From assembly GCA_039975855.1 (NCBI GenBank), contig JBDWGH010000004.1:310001-374000 (forward strand): a stretch of DNA of 64,000 bases, written 5' to 3'. This DNA is from Litorimonas sp039975855 (GTDB lineage Bacteria; Pseudomonadota; Alphaproteobacteria; Caulobacterales; Maricaulaceae). How positions within the stretch are numbered: position 1 is the stretch's first letter; every line of letters begins with the position of its first letter. The notes below the pieces were generated by a model that was not told the origin of the DNA, ran no database searches, and saw only the letters and a list, made by a program, of their open reading frames with translations. Positions 9,276 through 18,615 of the stretch are shown piece after piece. Both the position numbers and the translations under genes were made by a program.

Positions 9276-10261
9276 TCCGCATCGGACTTCTTGGCGCATC
9301 GAAGATTGCGCCCAAAGCCATCATCCGCCCAGCACAGGCTCGACAAGATTGTGTTATCCAAGCAGTCGCCAGCCGATCAGAAGCACGAGCGCGGGACTAT
9401 GCTAATCAATACGGCATTCCACATTATGAAACGTCCTACGAAGCGCTGATTGCACGAGACGACATTGATTTGATTTATAACGCCTTACCGCCAAACCGGC
9501 ATTGCGATCTCAGTATCCTCGCAGCGCAGCAAGGTAAGGCCGTGTTGTGTGAGAAGCCCTTTGCCATGAACGCGGAAGAGGCGCGGCGGATGGTTCAATC
9601 GGCTGACGATGCAGGGACAGTTCTGATCGAAGGGTTCCATTACCGCTTTCATCCGTCCTTCTTGAAGTTTGAGCAGGAAATCAAATCCGGAAAAATTGGT
9701 GAAATTGAAAAAATTTCAGGCGTGTTTGATGTTCACATTCCGAACCATCAGGGTGAGTTGAGATATCTTCCCGAACTTGGCGGCGGGGCGCTGATGGATC
9801 TAGGCTGCTATCCGCTTCACGCTATGCGAACCCTGACGGGGCAGGAACCAATAATTCATGAAGCCATCCACGGCCGAGATGATAATGATGTAGCGATCGC
9901 TAGTTGGGCCTCCATGGATTTTAATGGCGTCCCTGCACATCTTGAAACTAATATGGGAAGCGATGCTCCCTACGAAAATTCAATCACAATCGCGGGCAGC
10001 AAAGGCGTCGCTAAGCTCAGTGGGTTTGTCCACCCTTACCGGTGGGATCCCCATATTGGTTTTGACATGTATATTAACGTCGGCAGCCTGCGCGAAGTTA
10101 CAACATTATTGAACTCCCCCGAAAGCTGGAAACGCTCAACATATGCCTATCAATTAGATCATGTCGTCAGCGTCATGTCAGGAGAGATTGAACCGCTCAC
10201 GGGTGGCCCGGATGCTATCGCAAATATGGCGGCCATTGATGCCATCCTGGCGGCTGGTTAG
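9272..10261 (+). CDS. Gfo/Idh/MocA family oxidoreductase
   Basis: An NAD(P)-dependent sugar or cyclitol dehydrogenase-like enzyme. The Rossmann fold begins at once (RIGLLGASKIA), the family signature CEKPFAMN is present at about residues 92-99, and EGFHYRFHPS starts the C-terminal alpha/beta domain that holds the substrate. The similarity is to the dimeric dihydrodiol/1,5-anhydrofructose reductase-like branch. It overlaps the preceding lipoprotein gene by ATGA. Substrate unknown. Confidence 0.85.
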   Translation: MIRIGLLGASKIAPKAIIRPAQARQDCVIQAVASRSEARARDYANQYGIPHYETSYEALIARDDIDLIYNALPPNRHCDLSILAAQQGKAVLCEKPFAMNAEEARRMVQSADDAGTVLIEGFHYRFHPSFLKFEQEIKSGKIGEIEKISGVFDVHIPNHQGELRYLPELGGGALMDLGCYPLHAMRTLTGQEPIIHEAIHGRDDNDVAIASWASMDFNGVPAHLETNMGSDAPYENSITIAGSKGVAKLSGFVHPYRWDPHIGFDMYINVGSLREVTTLLNSPESWKRSTYAYQLDHVVSVMSGEIEPLTGGPDAIANMAAIDAILAAG

Positions 10262-10317
10262 ATACTTATTGAGTTGAAATGCTTGCACATCGGCAATCAA
10301 GTCGATAGCGGCAGCAG

Positions 10318-11712
10318 ATGTCAGAAAATTTGACAGCAGAGAAAACAGTCCTTCCCGAAACGTGGTTTGGGGAAATGCGTGCCCTAATGACCATTGGTAT
10401 CCCAATGGCGCTGGCGCAGCTTGTCCAATTCTCACCCTATGTCGCCGACACCCTCATGATTGGACGCATTGGTCCCGCTGAGATCGCGGCTGCCGCCATT
10501 GGGGCTGTGCTTTACTTCTTGCTTTGGATGATGGCCAGCGGACCGATTTCTGCAGTCACACCGCTCGTCTCGCAAGCATTGGGGCGGGACAAAGGCGAGC
10601 GGCGAGATGTTCGCCGAACTGTACGCATGTCAGTCTGGGTCTGCTTCCTCATGTTTCCCCTGATCATCGCGCTTTTGTTGATGACGGAAACGATTATGAT
10701 TTTCGCGGGGCAAGATCCCGAAGTGGCATCACTTGCACAAGGTTATGTTTTGGTACTGGCACCAGGCTTACCCTTTACGTTGGCGGTCATGTCGCTTCGC
10801 AATTTCTTGGCAACAATCGAGCGAACAATCGTCCCGTTCTTTCTTGTTGCAAGCTCAGCGGTCGTGAACATTGCTCTGAACTGGGTGCTGATATTTGGGA
10901 ATTTGGGCGCTCCAGAATTGGGCCTTATCGGCGCAGGTATCGCTTCATCAATAGCCTGCATCTACAGTTTTATCGCGTTCGTCATTTACATAAAATGGGA
11001 TCAACGTGCCCGTGAATTCGATTTGTTTTCCAATCTCTGGAAGCCTGATTGGGAACGCATGCGCGGCTTATTAAAGATAGGGTGGCCTATTTCCGTAACG
11101 GTTACCTTCGAAGGTATGTTGTTTAATGCGGGCGTCTTAATCGCAGGCGCGGTTGGAGTGATTGAGCAAGCAGGATTTCAGATCGCTCTCAATGTCGCCT
11201 CGCTGGCATTTATGATGCCTTATGGATTATCTATGGCCGGCGCAGTTCGCATAGGATTAGCCCGAGGAGCCGAGAATAACCCCGCTGAGCGCCGAGCAGC
11301 AACGACCACAATACTGGCTTCAGTACTTGCCATCTGCGTGTTCGCATTGCCCGTAGCCATTATCCCCGAATGGGTCGCCGCATTCTATTTTAATATGGAA
11401 TCCAGTGAGACTCGGCCTGTGTTCAATTATGTCGTTTTATTCTTGCCTATCGCCGCCGGTTTTATGTTTTTTGACGCGGTCCAGGTCGCGGCAAACCAGC
11501 TCTTGCGAGGACTGGCCGATGTAACATGGCCCATGATCATCACGGGTATCAGTTATTGGGCGATAGGGTTTCCGATAGCCTATTACACGGCCCTGCACAC
11601 AGAAATTGGCGCGACGGGTGTCTGGTATGGTCTGACCGCAGGATTGGTCGCGGCCTTTATCGGCCTTGGAATAAGGCTTTGGCTGCAGCTTCGGCAGCCG
11701 ACTCCTGTTTAG
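10318..11712 (+). CDS. MATE family efflux transporter
   Basis: A 464-residue inner-membrane protein with twelve hydrophobic segments in two similar halves, the MATE/NorM arrangement. Typical features are the start GEMRALMTIGIPMALAQLVQ, the VDTLMIG-like VADTLMIGR and the central GWPISVTVTFEG. It exports drugs or metabolites in exchange for Na+ or H+. It follows the oxidoreductase gene by 56 bp. Its 3' end overlaps the convergent DUF1491 gene by 56 bp. Confidence 0.9.
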   Translation: MSENLTAEKTVLPETWFGEMRALMTIGIPMALAQLVQFSPYVADTLMIGRIGPAEIAAAAIGAVLYFLLWMMASGPISAVTPLVSQALGRDKGERRDVRRTVRMSVWVCFLMFPLIIALLLMTETIMIFAGQDPEVASLAQGYVLVLAPGLPFTLAVMSLRNFLATIERTIVPFFLVASSAVVNIALNWVLIFGNLGAPELGLIGAGIASSIACIYSFIAFVIYIKWDQRAREFDLFSNLWKPDWERMRGLLKIGWPISVTVTFEGMLFNAGVLIAGAVGVIEQAGFQIALNVASLAFMMPYGLSMAGAVRIGLARGAENNPAERRAATTTILASVLAICVFALPVAIIPEWVAAFYFNMESSETRPVFNYVVLFLPIAAGFMFFDAVQVAANQLLRGLADVTWPMIITGISYWAIGFPIAYYTALHTEIGATGVWYGLTAGLVAAFIGLGIRLWLQLRQPTPV

Positions 11713-12028
11713 CGGTTTCCCCGTCCAGGAAGGCCCGCCCTTGGGCATCTTCAACTTCCACTAGCCAGATATCAGGATCACGATCGACAGCTTTGTTTGT
11801 CCGCAATGTCATCTCGGCCTCGTCAAATGGGCCATCCTGATACCATTCCCGTGCGCCGCTCATTGCCATTTGTTCCGTGTAGCGCGTTAAGCTTACCCCC
11901 TGACGGACGATGACCCAAAGCGCGCCAGCATCTGGGTCACCTCGCCGCAAAACTGCTGCAAAGGCCCCTGACGCCTGCGCACGGCGTAAGATCGCCGAGA
12001 CCCGTATATGCGTCTTGAGGCGCGACAC
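11657..12028 (-). CDS. DUF1491 family protein
   Basis: A 123-residue protein matching the alphaproteobacterial DUF1491 family from memory: RLKTHIRVSAILRRAQASG at the start, then LRRGDPDAGALWVIVRQG and DIWLVEVEDAQGRAFLDG. No function is known. The gene runs towards the MATE transporter and the two coding regions overlap by 56 bp at their ends, the last residues of both proteins being encoded on opposite strands of the same DNA. Confidence 0.75.
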   Translation of the reverse strand: MSRLKTHIRVSAILRRAQASGAFAAVLRRGDPDAGALWVIVRQGVSLTRYTEQMAMSGAREWYQDGPFDEAEMTLRTNKAVDRDPDIWLVEVEDAQGRAFLDGETAKQESAAEAAAKALFQGR

Positions 12029-12136
12029 TTAGGACTCACCCCACAGGCGAAGTTTCTCGGTTTTTTTCGGCTGTAATCCCATAACTGGCATCCCACTTGC
12101 GTCTGAAACCTCATCTTAACCTTGAGGCATTGGACC

Positions 12137-14791
12137 ATGTTTCGCAATAACACAGGTCGCATCGCGACAATCATAGCGCTACTTAGCACGGCGGCCCTGC
12201 CGCAGACAGGTTTGGCTGCCAGCTATCTGGACACCGTGCAGCGCGGAACGAAGACGGCTTATACATCTTCACTAGCGGATATGACTCGGGCCGAAAATGG
12301 CATTACAACGAGAACACTTGATTGGCGACAGCCCAGCGTAGAGCTCTACTTCGACCTTCCCCCGTCAGAGCGGACATCCGAAATCATACTCACCTTATCC
12401 GCTGACCCCCTGACGCGAGTTGCACCCAATGCGCCTTTGCAGGTTCAATTTAATAATGGGAAACCAGTGCCTGTCCTTTCCAATGGACGTGGTTTTGAAG
12501 CTCGCTTGCCATTGGATGCGGGTCAGGCTCGTACCCGTCGAAACAACATTCGTATAAGTTATCCCGTACCCGCGGGGGCGGAATGCGTGACTCCCGCCCA
12601 TGGTGCATGGTCTATAGATTTGGCGCAATCCACGCTACGCATAGCAGGCCGTGCGAAGAGCCGCCATATGAGCCTATCCGAAGTAACGGACTATCTCGAG
12701 CAGCCTGCGCTCTCACCTAAAAAAGTTGGACTGATCGCGCGCGGACCAGATGGAACAGATATGCAAGCCTTGGCAGCGCAAGGTATTGCCTTACGCACAC
12801 CAGGTGTTCCGAAATTCTCTGTCACGACAAAAGGCACGGATTTCAATCTCATAATGGTCAAACGAAACCGTTTGTTTGACATCACCGACGATCCGATGAT
12901 TTTGAACTCTAGTGGTGCGCGTATTTTCGTCCCTCGTGGCCGTCCAACCGAATTAATTTTTACGGCCGATACGGATGCAGAAATCCTTCACATGTTAGAG
13001 ATTTTTGCGACCCGCAAACTTCCCAATACACGCCGTGCAATTTCAAGTCTCGGTGAGTTAAACCTACAAAACCGTTTAGATAGCGGAACGCTCAAGATTG
13101 ACGGTAAAACAGGGCTCTTGGATTTAGCTGTTGCTTCCACAAATGCCGCATCAGGCGCTCAGACCTATAAGTTTGGTGTGGCTGACCCCGTCGCAACTGG
13201 CGGCGAAGTCCTATTGCGTTTGTCCGCAACCGATAACTTAGCAGGGAATTCGCGTCTGCGCGTTTCCTTAAACGGCAAGACGCTGGGCGCCGCCAAGCTA
13301 GACAAAAAACGGAAGTCCGTTGCATTCGATATCCAACCCGGTGCCTTAAATGCAACATCTAATATTTTGACACTGGACCCCGATATGGACGCCAGCTCCG
13401 GATTTAGCTGCCCAATAGTCGGCATCATAAATCCCGGATTTGCTATTGGAGATGGGTCAAAACTGACCGTGACGAAGTCGTCGCCTTCCCCCGTAACGGA
13501 ACTTTCCCAACTGACATCCACGGGTGGATTATTTGCGCAGAGCGAGAGCTACATCTCGCTGCCGCGCGAGACCCGTGACTATCAAGCCTCACTTCGTATT
13601 CTAGGCCGTATGGCTAAATCGGCAGGTCATGGCCTGACCTATGCAGATTACACGCGCAAATCAGATGTCTCGACTGACAAACACAATTTGATTATTGGCC
13701 CTTCCGATATGGTCGCGCCGCACATTGCTGGGGCACCGAAGGCTTTCCGAGACGCCATGGCCGGTCAATCCAACACGGGCGACAACCTGTTACAGGCGTC
13801 TTATGAACGGGCTGCCAGTACTGGTACCAATGATGCCATCGTCAAATACGCCTCAGCCCAATCTGCGCCTCGTAAGATCAATCGCGGCGGCATTGCGACT
13901 CTCTTTAGTTCAGGGAATGGCAAATTGACGGGCGTGATATCTTCTGCACCAGGTTCAAGCTTTATCCAAGCCAGCCAAACCTTGATAAAACCAAGTCATT
14001 GGAATGCGCTACAAGGCGGCGTTGCGCGCTGGACACCTTCCTCTGTGATTATGGCTCAAACAGCGCAGTCCGATACCGGCATCACCAAACCTGTCTCAAA
14101 AGCTGGGTTTAAATTTCCTGAACTAGGCTTGTCAGCAATTGATGATTTGGACCTACATTGGCCTGAGATTAACTGGCCTGAATTTGATATGCCGCAGGTT
14201 GGACTCCCGAATGTGAAATGGCCAAGTTTTAAATCCGCAGAGGCAACACGCCCTGTGCAACCGATATCCCAACCCGTCGCTTTACGGCGCGAGGTTTCTG
14301 TTCCCGCTGTCAAAACAAACGAAATAGAAAATTTCGGAACGACAGAAAAAGTTGTGAAAATTGCAGATGTCACGCCGAGATTGAAACCAGCTTTCAACCA
14401 AGTTGAAAAATCAACTTCTGGCCTTCGCGGTCCTTTCGAATTTTCGGTGGAGAAACAAAAGCGCATTGACTCATTCCAAGACATCCGACGCGAAACTAAA
14501 GTAAAATGGTCCGCTACGAAACGCTGGTTCAAAGCCAAAACTAAAGATATATCCGATATGCGAACATTGGATGATGTGGCCCAGGCAACAGATCGATTGC
14601 AAGACCGGGTCAAACCCGCCGGCCGGAATATAAAAACCACTTTGAAAGATAAACTACCTGGTAAAGGCCTGGTCCAACTCGGTGATCGGACCGTGTCAGT
14701 ATACGGCTTGATCCTTATAATGGCCTTTAGCCTGGTATTATTGTTGATGAGCTTGGCCAGTCCGGCTTCTCGCTTAGGCGGGCGTCACTAA
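12137..14791 (+). CDS. BcsB-like periplasmic protein, orphan
   Basis: A large exported protein with an N-terminal signal peptide (cleavage near residue 27), a long beta-rich periplasmic region of two repeated carbohydrate-binding/ferredoxin-like parts, and one C-terminal transmembrane helix. That is the architecture of BcsB, the periplasmic partner of cellulose synthase, and segments such as SVELYFDLPPSE and FSCPIVGIIN fit it. No bcsA, bcsC or bcsZ is nearby. The region from about residue 635 to 850 is low-complexity and includes repeated WPE-type motifs. The ATG at 12137 follows TTGAGG; an in-frame TTG lies at 12122. Assignment to BcsB is moderate; the partner glycosyltransferase is unknown. 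Confidence 0.65.
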   Translation: MFRNNTGRIATIIALLSTAALPQTGLAASYLDTVQRGTKTAYTSSLADMTRAENGITTRTLDWRQPSVELYFDLPPSERTSEIILTLSADPLTRVAPNAPLQVQFNNGKPVPVLSNGRGFEARLPLDAGQARTRRNNIRISYPVPAGAECVTPAHGAWSIDLAQSTLRIAGRAKSRHMSLSEVTDYLEQPALSPKKVGLIARGPDGTDMQALAAQGIALRTPGVPKFSVTTKGTDFNLIMVKRNRLFDITDDPMILNSSGARIFVPRGRPTELIFTADTDAEILHMLEIFATRKLPNTRRAISSLGELNLQNRLDSGTLKIDGKTGLLDLAVASTNAASGAQTYKFGVADPVATGGEVLLRLSATDNLAGNSRLRVSLNGKTLGAAKLDKKRKSVAFDIQPGALNATSNILTLDPDMDASSGFSCPIVGIINPGFAIGDGSKLTVTKSSPSPVTELSQLTSTGGLFAQSESYISLPRETRDYQASLRILGRMAKSAGHGLTYADYTRKSDVSTDKHNLIIGPSDMVAPHIAGAPKAFRDAMAGQSNTGDNLLQASYERAASTGTNDAIVKYASAQSAPRKINRGGIATLFSSGNGKLTGVISSAPGSSFIQASQTLIKPSHWNALQGGVARWTPSSVIMAQTAQSDTGITKPVSKAGFKFPELGLSAIDDLDLHWPEINWPEFDMPQVGLPNVKWPSFKSAEATRPVQPISQPVALRREVSVPAVKTNEIENFGTTEKVVKIADVTPRLKPAFNQVEKSTSGLRGPFEFSVEKQKRIDSFQDIRRETKVKWSATKRWFKAKTKDISDMRTLDDVAQATDRLQDRVKPAGRNIKTTLKDKLPGKGLVQLGDRTVSVYGLILIMAFSLVLLLMSLASPASRLGGRH

Positions 14792-14828
14792 ACCCTCAAA
14801 TCCCGTCTCTGGTCCGAGAGATAGGTCT

Positions 14829-14865
14829 AAACCCGTCGCACCCGGTCCGGGGTGTGGCGGGTTTT
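14829..14865. terminator. rho-independent terminator between convergent genes
   Basis: A G+C-rich hairpin (left arm from AAACCCG at 14829, right arm ending CGGGTTTT at 14865, loop near 14846) with two mismatches and a run of four T. It lies 37 bp past the BcsB-like stop and before the 3' end of the convergent kinase gene, so it may serve both directions. Confidence 0.7.
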
Positions 14866-14892
14866 CCACCTCTTTTCAAAGTCGAAAAAAAA

Positions 14893-16503
14893 TCAGTCCG
14901 CTTGGAGAGGCAGGATAATTTTAACTCGTGTACCTTCTCCCTTCGCAGATTTGATATTCATCTTCCCGCCGTGGAGTGTTGTTAAAGATTGCACAAGTGA
15001 GAGCCCCAATCCAGAGCCTCGCTCAACTGACATTTGCGCCGCTTCGCCCTGCGCATAAGGATCTCCAATTCGCGCAATTTCATCCGCGCTCATTCCAGCA
15101 CCATCATCAGTGACAGAGAGTTCCAAGTCACCGTCAATGGCTTGCGCATCTATATCAATTTGTCCGCCCTTTTCTGAGAATTTCACAGAGTTAGATAAAA
15201 GGTTGAGCAGGATTTGGCGCATGGCTCGTCTATCGGCCTGAATCAAAAGCGCCTGATCGAGATCGAGATTTATATCAATGCTAACTTCGGCGGCGTCCGC
15301 GGCGGGTCGGATCATTTTGACCGAAGACCTTATGACATCAGCGGCGTCGAATGTATCATAATTGAGCTCATACCGTCCGGCTTCTACCTTGGAGAGATCG
15401 AGAACATCACCGATCAAATCGAGCATATGCTGACCGCTCTCATGAATGAGATCTGCATACTCGGCATATTTCCCGGGCAGAGGTCCAAACAATCGCGACC
15501 GCATCATATCAGAAAACCCGATGATGGCATTTAGAGGCGTCCGCAGCTCATGGCTTACGCCCGCAAAGAATAGCGTTTTATCCGTGCTGTCCTGCGCCGC
15601 CATCGCGCCGCGTTGACGCAAGGTTTCCATTTGCGCTTCATCATCCGTTCGATCATGCGAATGAATAAGCCACCCTTTCGAGACAAGTGGCGTCATCCGG
15701 AGATCATAATTCGCGGATTGCCCGCTGCCGTGGTGAGAGACCCGCAAACCCTGCGCTAGATTTGTGCGGCGCGCAGCATCTACTGTTGCACCAAAGGCGG
15801 GTTTATCGACATGGCCATCCGGGAGAAAGTCCAGCAAATCCGTCGGAACCGTACCGGAAAATTGCGATGCCCCTTGCTCATTCGTACCAACCAGCCGGGC
15901 CGCCGCGTCATATTCAAACAAGCCGCCCGCGACTCCATCACGCCAATAGGTCCGCGCAGAGCTAGAAACCGGACGACGGCGCTCTGAAGCGGAAAACAAC
16001 GTCGCCAAACCAAAGGCCAATAATCCAGCTAAAGCAGATAGCTTGGCCCATGTTTCGACGGCTTCGCCCCAGCTAGGTGCTTCTGGTAGATAGCCTTCTC
16101 GTCCAGCGAACCAGACCACACCCGCAATCAAGGCGGCAATCAAAGTGCCTTCCAAGACCTTCTCCCGCTCAAACAAGCACGCCAATGCCGGAACGGTAAT
16201 GAACAACAGCGCCATGGGTTTGAAACCTAAAGTCAAACACGCCAATAACGCGAGAGCGGCCCAGCTAAGCATGAGCACAATCTGTACCCATTCGCGATCG
16301 GTTATTCGGGCAAACAAAAGCCCTAACACTCCTGGAACGCAGGCCGCTGCGAAGAGAGGCAGGAGCGGCAAAATGTCTGATCCACGCAGCATTAATGCTC
16401 CTAATGCTGCCGTCAGAGCCAATAGCCAGACTATACTGGGTAACAGGACAGGCTGCCTGTCAATAAAACTGCCTCGGTCTGCTTGATGGACTGTAACCGT
16501 CAA
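14893..16503 (-). CDS. sensor histidine kinase, DivJ/PleC-like
   Basis: An inner-membrane histidine kinase. Six or so hydrophobic helices occupy the first 170 residues, then a degenerate PAS-like region, then the kinase core: H-box FFAGVSHELRTPLNAIIGFS (phospho-acceptor His 318), N-box LLNLLSNSVKFS, G-box DDGAGM and GSGLGLSL. The H-box and the FGPLPGKYAEYADLIHESG stretch resemble DivJ/PleC, kinases of DivK and PleD in the Caulobacter cell cycle. I place the start at a TTG (16503-16501) because AAGGAG precedes it by 6 bp; an ATG at 16572 would add 23 polar residues without a ribosome-binding site. Confidence 0.8.
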   Translation of the reverse strand: MTVTVHQADRGSFIDRQPVLLPSIVWLLALTAALGALMLRGSDILPLLPLFAAACVPGVLGLLFARITDREWVQIVLMLSWAALALLACLTLGFKPMALLFITVPALACLFEREKVLEGTLIAALIAGVVWFAGREGYLPEAPSWGEAVETWAKLSALAGLLAFGLATLFSASERRRPVSSSARTYWRDGVAGGLFEYDAAARLVGTNEQGASQFSGTVPTDLLDFLPDGHVDKPAFGATVDAARRTNLAQGLRVSHHGSGQSANYDLRMTPLVSKGWLIHSHDRTDDEAQMETLRQRGAMAAQDSTDKTLFFAGVSHELRTPLNAIIGFSDMMRSRLFGPLPGKYAEYADLIHESGQHMLDLIGDVLDLSKVEAGRYELNYDTFDAADVIRSSVKMIRPAADAAEVSIDINLDLDQALLIQADRRAMRQILLNLLSNSVKFSEKGGQIDIDAQAIDGDLELSVTDDGAGMSADEIARIGDPYAQGEAAQMSVERGSGLGLSLVQSLTTLHGGKMNIKSAKGEGTRVKIILPLQAD

Positions 16504-16550
16504 ATCCAACTCCTTGGGCCAATGTCTCACACGTGGGTATCTCGCCTGAA

Positions 16551-16559
16551 CATGGTTAA
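16551..16559 (-). promoter_or_regulatory. candidate CtrA half-site upstream of the kinase
   Basis: On the minus strand this reads TTAACCATG, a match to the TTAACCAT half-motif reported for the cell-cycle regulator CtrA. It lies 48 bp upstream of the proposed TTG start of the DivJ-like kinase. A single short match is weak evidence. Confidence 0.3.
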
Positions 16560-16697
16560 CTCCGACGTTCAAAGCAAATTGGCAGCCTCTTGGCCAATCT
16601 ATTCGCTTCTGAAGCCATGTTCGCGTGCATCACACACCCAAATGAGGTGTTGTTCACAAAGACATTTGCGTGAGACATTTGGGATTATCCTCCCTAT

Positions 16698-17114
16698 ATG
16701 CGCGTCATGACTTATCCCGCGAACATTCAGGACATGATTGACGACTTTGCCTTTCTTGAGGATTGGGAAGATCGCTACATGCATGTGATTGATCTGGGCA
16801 AGGGACTCGCGCCTCTACCGGAAGGCACGCAAATCGACCAGAACAAAGTCAAAGGCTGCGCAAGTCAGGTTTGGCTCGTGAGCACAAAGACGGGCGATAT
16901 TTGGACATTTTCCGGCGATAGTGACGCGCATATCGTAAAAGGCCTGGTCGCGATCGTTTTAGAGATATTTTCCGGACGCAGCGCAGCAGAAATCGCTGCA
17001 CTGGACGCAAATGCTATTTTATCAAAACTCGGACTCTCCGAGCATTTATCCGCTCAACGCTCCAACGGCCTCGCCGCGATGATTGGTCGGATTAAGAAAG
17101 AGGCAGCTGCTTAG
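16698..17114 (+). CDS. sufE: SufE family cysteine desulfurase sulfur acceptor
   Basis: SufE takes persulfide sulfur from the desulfurase SufS and passes it to the SufBCD scaffold for iron-sulfur cluster assembly. The conserved active-site cysteine is in VKGCASQVWL (Cys 54), and the start IDDFAFLEDWEDRYMHVIDLG (in part) and the C-terminal helical region fit the family. The length of 138 residues is normal. No suf operon is adjacent. Translation could begin at Met 1 or Met 4. The stop codon overlaps the convergent gene by 4 bp. Confidence 0.92.
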   Translation: MRVMTYPANIQDMIDDFAFLEDWEDRYMHVIDLGKGLAPLPEGTQIDQNKVKGCASQVWLVSTKTGDIWTFSGDSDAHIVKGLVAIVLEIFSGRSAAEIAALDANAILSKLGLSEHLSAQRSNGLAAMIGRIKKEAAA

Positions 17115-17971
17115 CTGAAAATATCTGCAATCCTGTCTACATCCACACCCTCTTTGACTCGGCGAATTTCGAGATAAGTTGCAGTCAACCCGACGTAAGA
17201 CAAAGCGGCCGCTACCATTTGGGCAAGCCCGGTACCAATCGCGTTCGCGACCCAAAACGTCATCGATCCTCCCTCAAACATGGCTGTTTGGGAGTTTCCA
17301 AAAAACAGAACAGGTAGCTGAAAAACGAGTCCGATCACGGCGCCCAACACACTAAAGATTATCATCATCAACAATATCCAGCGTTTATAACCTTTGGACA
17401 ATGACCAAGAGCGAGACAGCGCTCCCGTTATTGTACCGCCTTCGATGACCTTTACATGCAAAGCCAACGCCCAACCAAATGCGATGAAAACACCAGGAAC
17501 GATAAGAAGCATAAGCCCAATCGTCATCCCAATTATATAAATTAGAAAAATCGCTAATAATGGAAAGAATAACCGCAAACCTGTTTTTACAGAGTCTCCT
17601 AAACGGACCGAGCGATCATTGAGCGCAGTGACTGACATCTGAATCAATGCGCCATACATAAACACAGCAAATAAAAGCCAGGCGACGTAAATAGCAATCG
17701 CAGGACCGATTATCCCTTCCCAATCAATATCTTCAGCCCAAGTCGGATCGTACATATTTATTCCTTCTCCGACTCCGAGAAGAACAGGCCACATCGAGAA
17801 TAACATCATCGGTACACCCGCGCCGAAGAAGGTCAGCAATAAAAAAGGAAACAAGTTACTTCGTAGGGCGCTAAACGTCTTCGAAACGACCCGCCCAACA
17901 TCAAAGCTCTTTTTGTTCGGGTTTTGCCAATCATATTCATATTCCGGCGCACCGGGATCTGTGTTGGCCAT
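17111..17971 (-). CDS. multi-pass membrane protein, GPDPase-membrane-domain-like
   Basis: A 286-residue inner-membrane protein with about six transmembrane helices after a cytosolic 40-residue N-terminus, including SFDVGRVVSKTFSALRSNLF. The pattern of a polar lead, a long amphipathic hinge, and the core GLMLLIVPGVFIAFGWALAL resembles the YciC/glycerophosphodiester phosphodiesterase membrane domain families. No catalytic motif is visible and the function is unknown. The upstream gene is an HNH nuclease on the same strand, but the gap has no sign of coupling. Confidence 0.65.
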   Translation of the reverse strand: MANTDPGAPEYEYDWQNPNKKSFDVGRVVSKTFSALRSNLFPFLLLTFFGAGVPMMLFSMWPVLLGVGEGINMYDPTWAEDIDWEGIIGPAIAIYVAWLLFAVFMYGALIQMSVTALNDRSVRLGDSVKTGLRLFFPLLAIFLIYIIGMTIGLMLLIVPGVFIAFGWALALHVKVIEGGTITGALSRSWSLSKGYKRWILLMMIIFSVLGAVIGLVFQLPVLFFGNSQTAMFEGGSMTFWVANAIGTGLAQMVAAALSYVGLTATYLEIRRVKEGVDVDRIADIFS

Positions 17972-18021
17972 GTGAAACTCTCCCCTGTTCTGACCTTGCT
18001 ACCCAATGAGGTTTCCCGCGT

Positions 18022-18615
18022 CTAGGCTTTCAGCTCAACATCCCAATAGAGGTAATCAAGCCAGCTTTCATGCAAATGGTTTGGCGGGAAACGCCGGCCT
18101 TGGCTTTGCAACTGATACATAGTGGGTTGGACGGGCTTCACGGCCGGATGCATGCGCGCCTCACGTGGCAGCCGTCCGCCTTTTTTCAGATTACAGGTTG
18201 AGCATGCTGCAACAATATTGGTCCAACTTGTCTTGCCGCCCAACCGCCGAGGGATAACGTGATCGAAGGTTAATTCATTGGGAGATCGGCAATAGGCACA
18301 CTCAAACCCATCACGTAAAAACAAATTAAAACGTGTAAAGGCGGGTGACCGATTTTGTGGAACATAGTCTTTGAGCGCGACCACGGACGGCATTTGCATC
18401 TCAAAAGACGGGCTACGCACACATTGTTCATAATGATCTATGACGTTTACCCTATCAAGGAAGACCGCTTTGACGGCATCTTGCCAAGACCAGAGGGACA
18501 GCGGGAAATAAGAGAGCGGCTGGTAATCCGCATTCAAGATCAAACAAGGGTAATTCCCTTGACTGACGGGGACAGCTTTTTCGAGGTCAATAATATGACG
18601 AGGAAGCGCGCTCAT
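18022..18615 (-). CDS. HNH endonuclease family protein
   Basis: A 197-residue protein with an HNH domain in its second half: CAYC, FDHVIPRRLGGKTSWTNIVAACSTCNLKKG. The paired CxxC motifs bind structural zinc and the DH...N...H residues form the metal-dependent nuclease site. The N-terminal part (CLILNADYQPLSYFPLSLWS) is typical of a chromosomal HNH family widespread in alphaproteobacteria whose biological role is not established. No methyltransferase or phage gene accompanies it, so a restriction role is unlikely. Confidence 0.85.
   Translation of the reverse strand: MSALPRHIIDLEKAVPVSQGNYPCLILNADYQPLSYFPLSLWSWQDAVKAVFLDRVNVIDHYEQCVRSPSFEMQMPSVVALKDYVPQNRSPAFTRFNLFLRDGFECAYCRSPNELTFDHVIPRRLGGKTSWTNIVAACSTCNLKKGGRLPREARMHPAVKPVQPTMYQLQSQGRRFPPNHLHESWLDYLYWDVELKA

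Noticed and set aside
14056..14640. A 194-codon minus-strand frame inside the BcsB-like gene
   Set aside because: It is antisense to a continuous coding region, and its composition mirrors that region.
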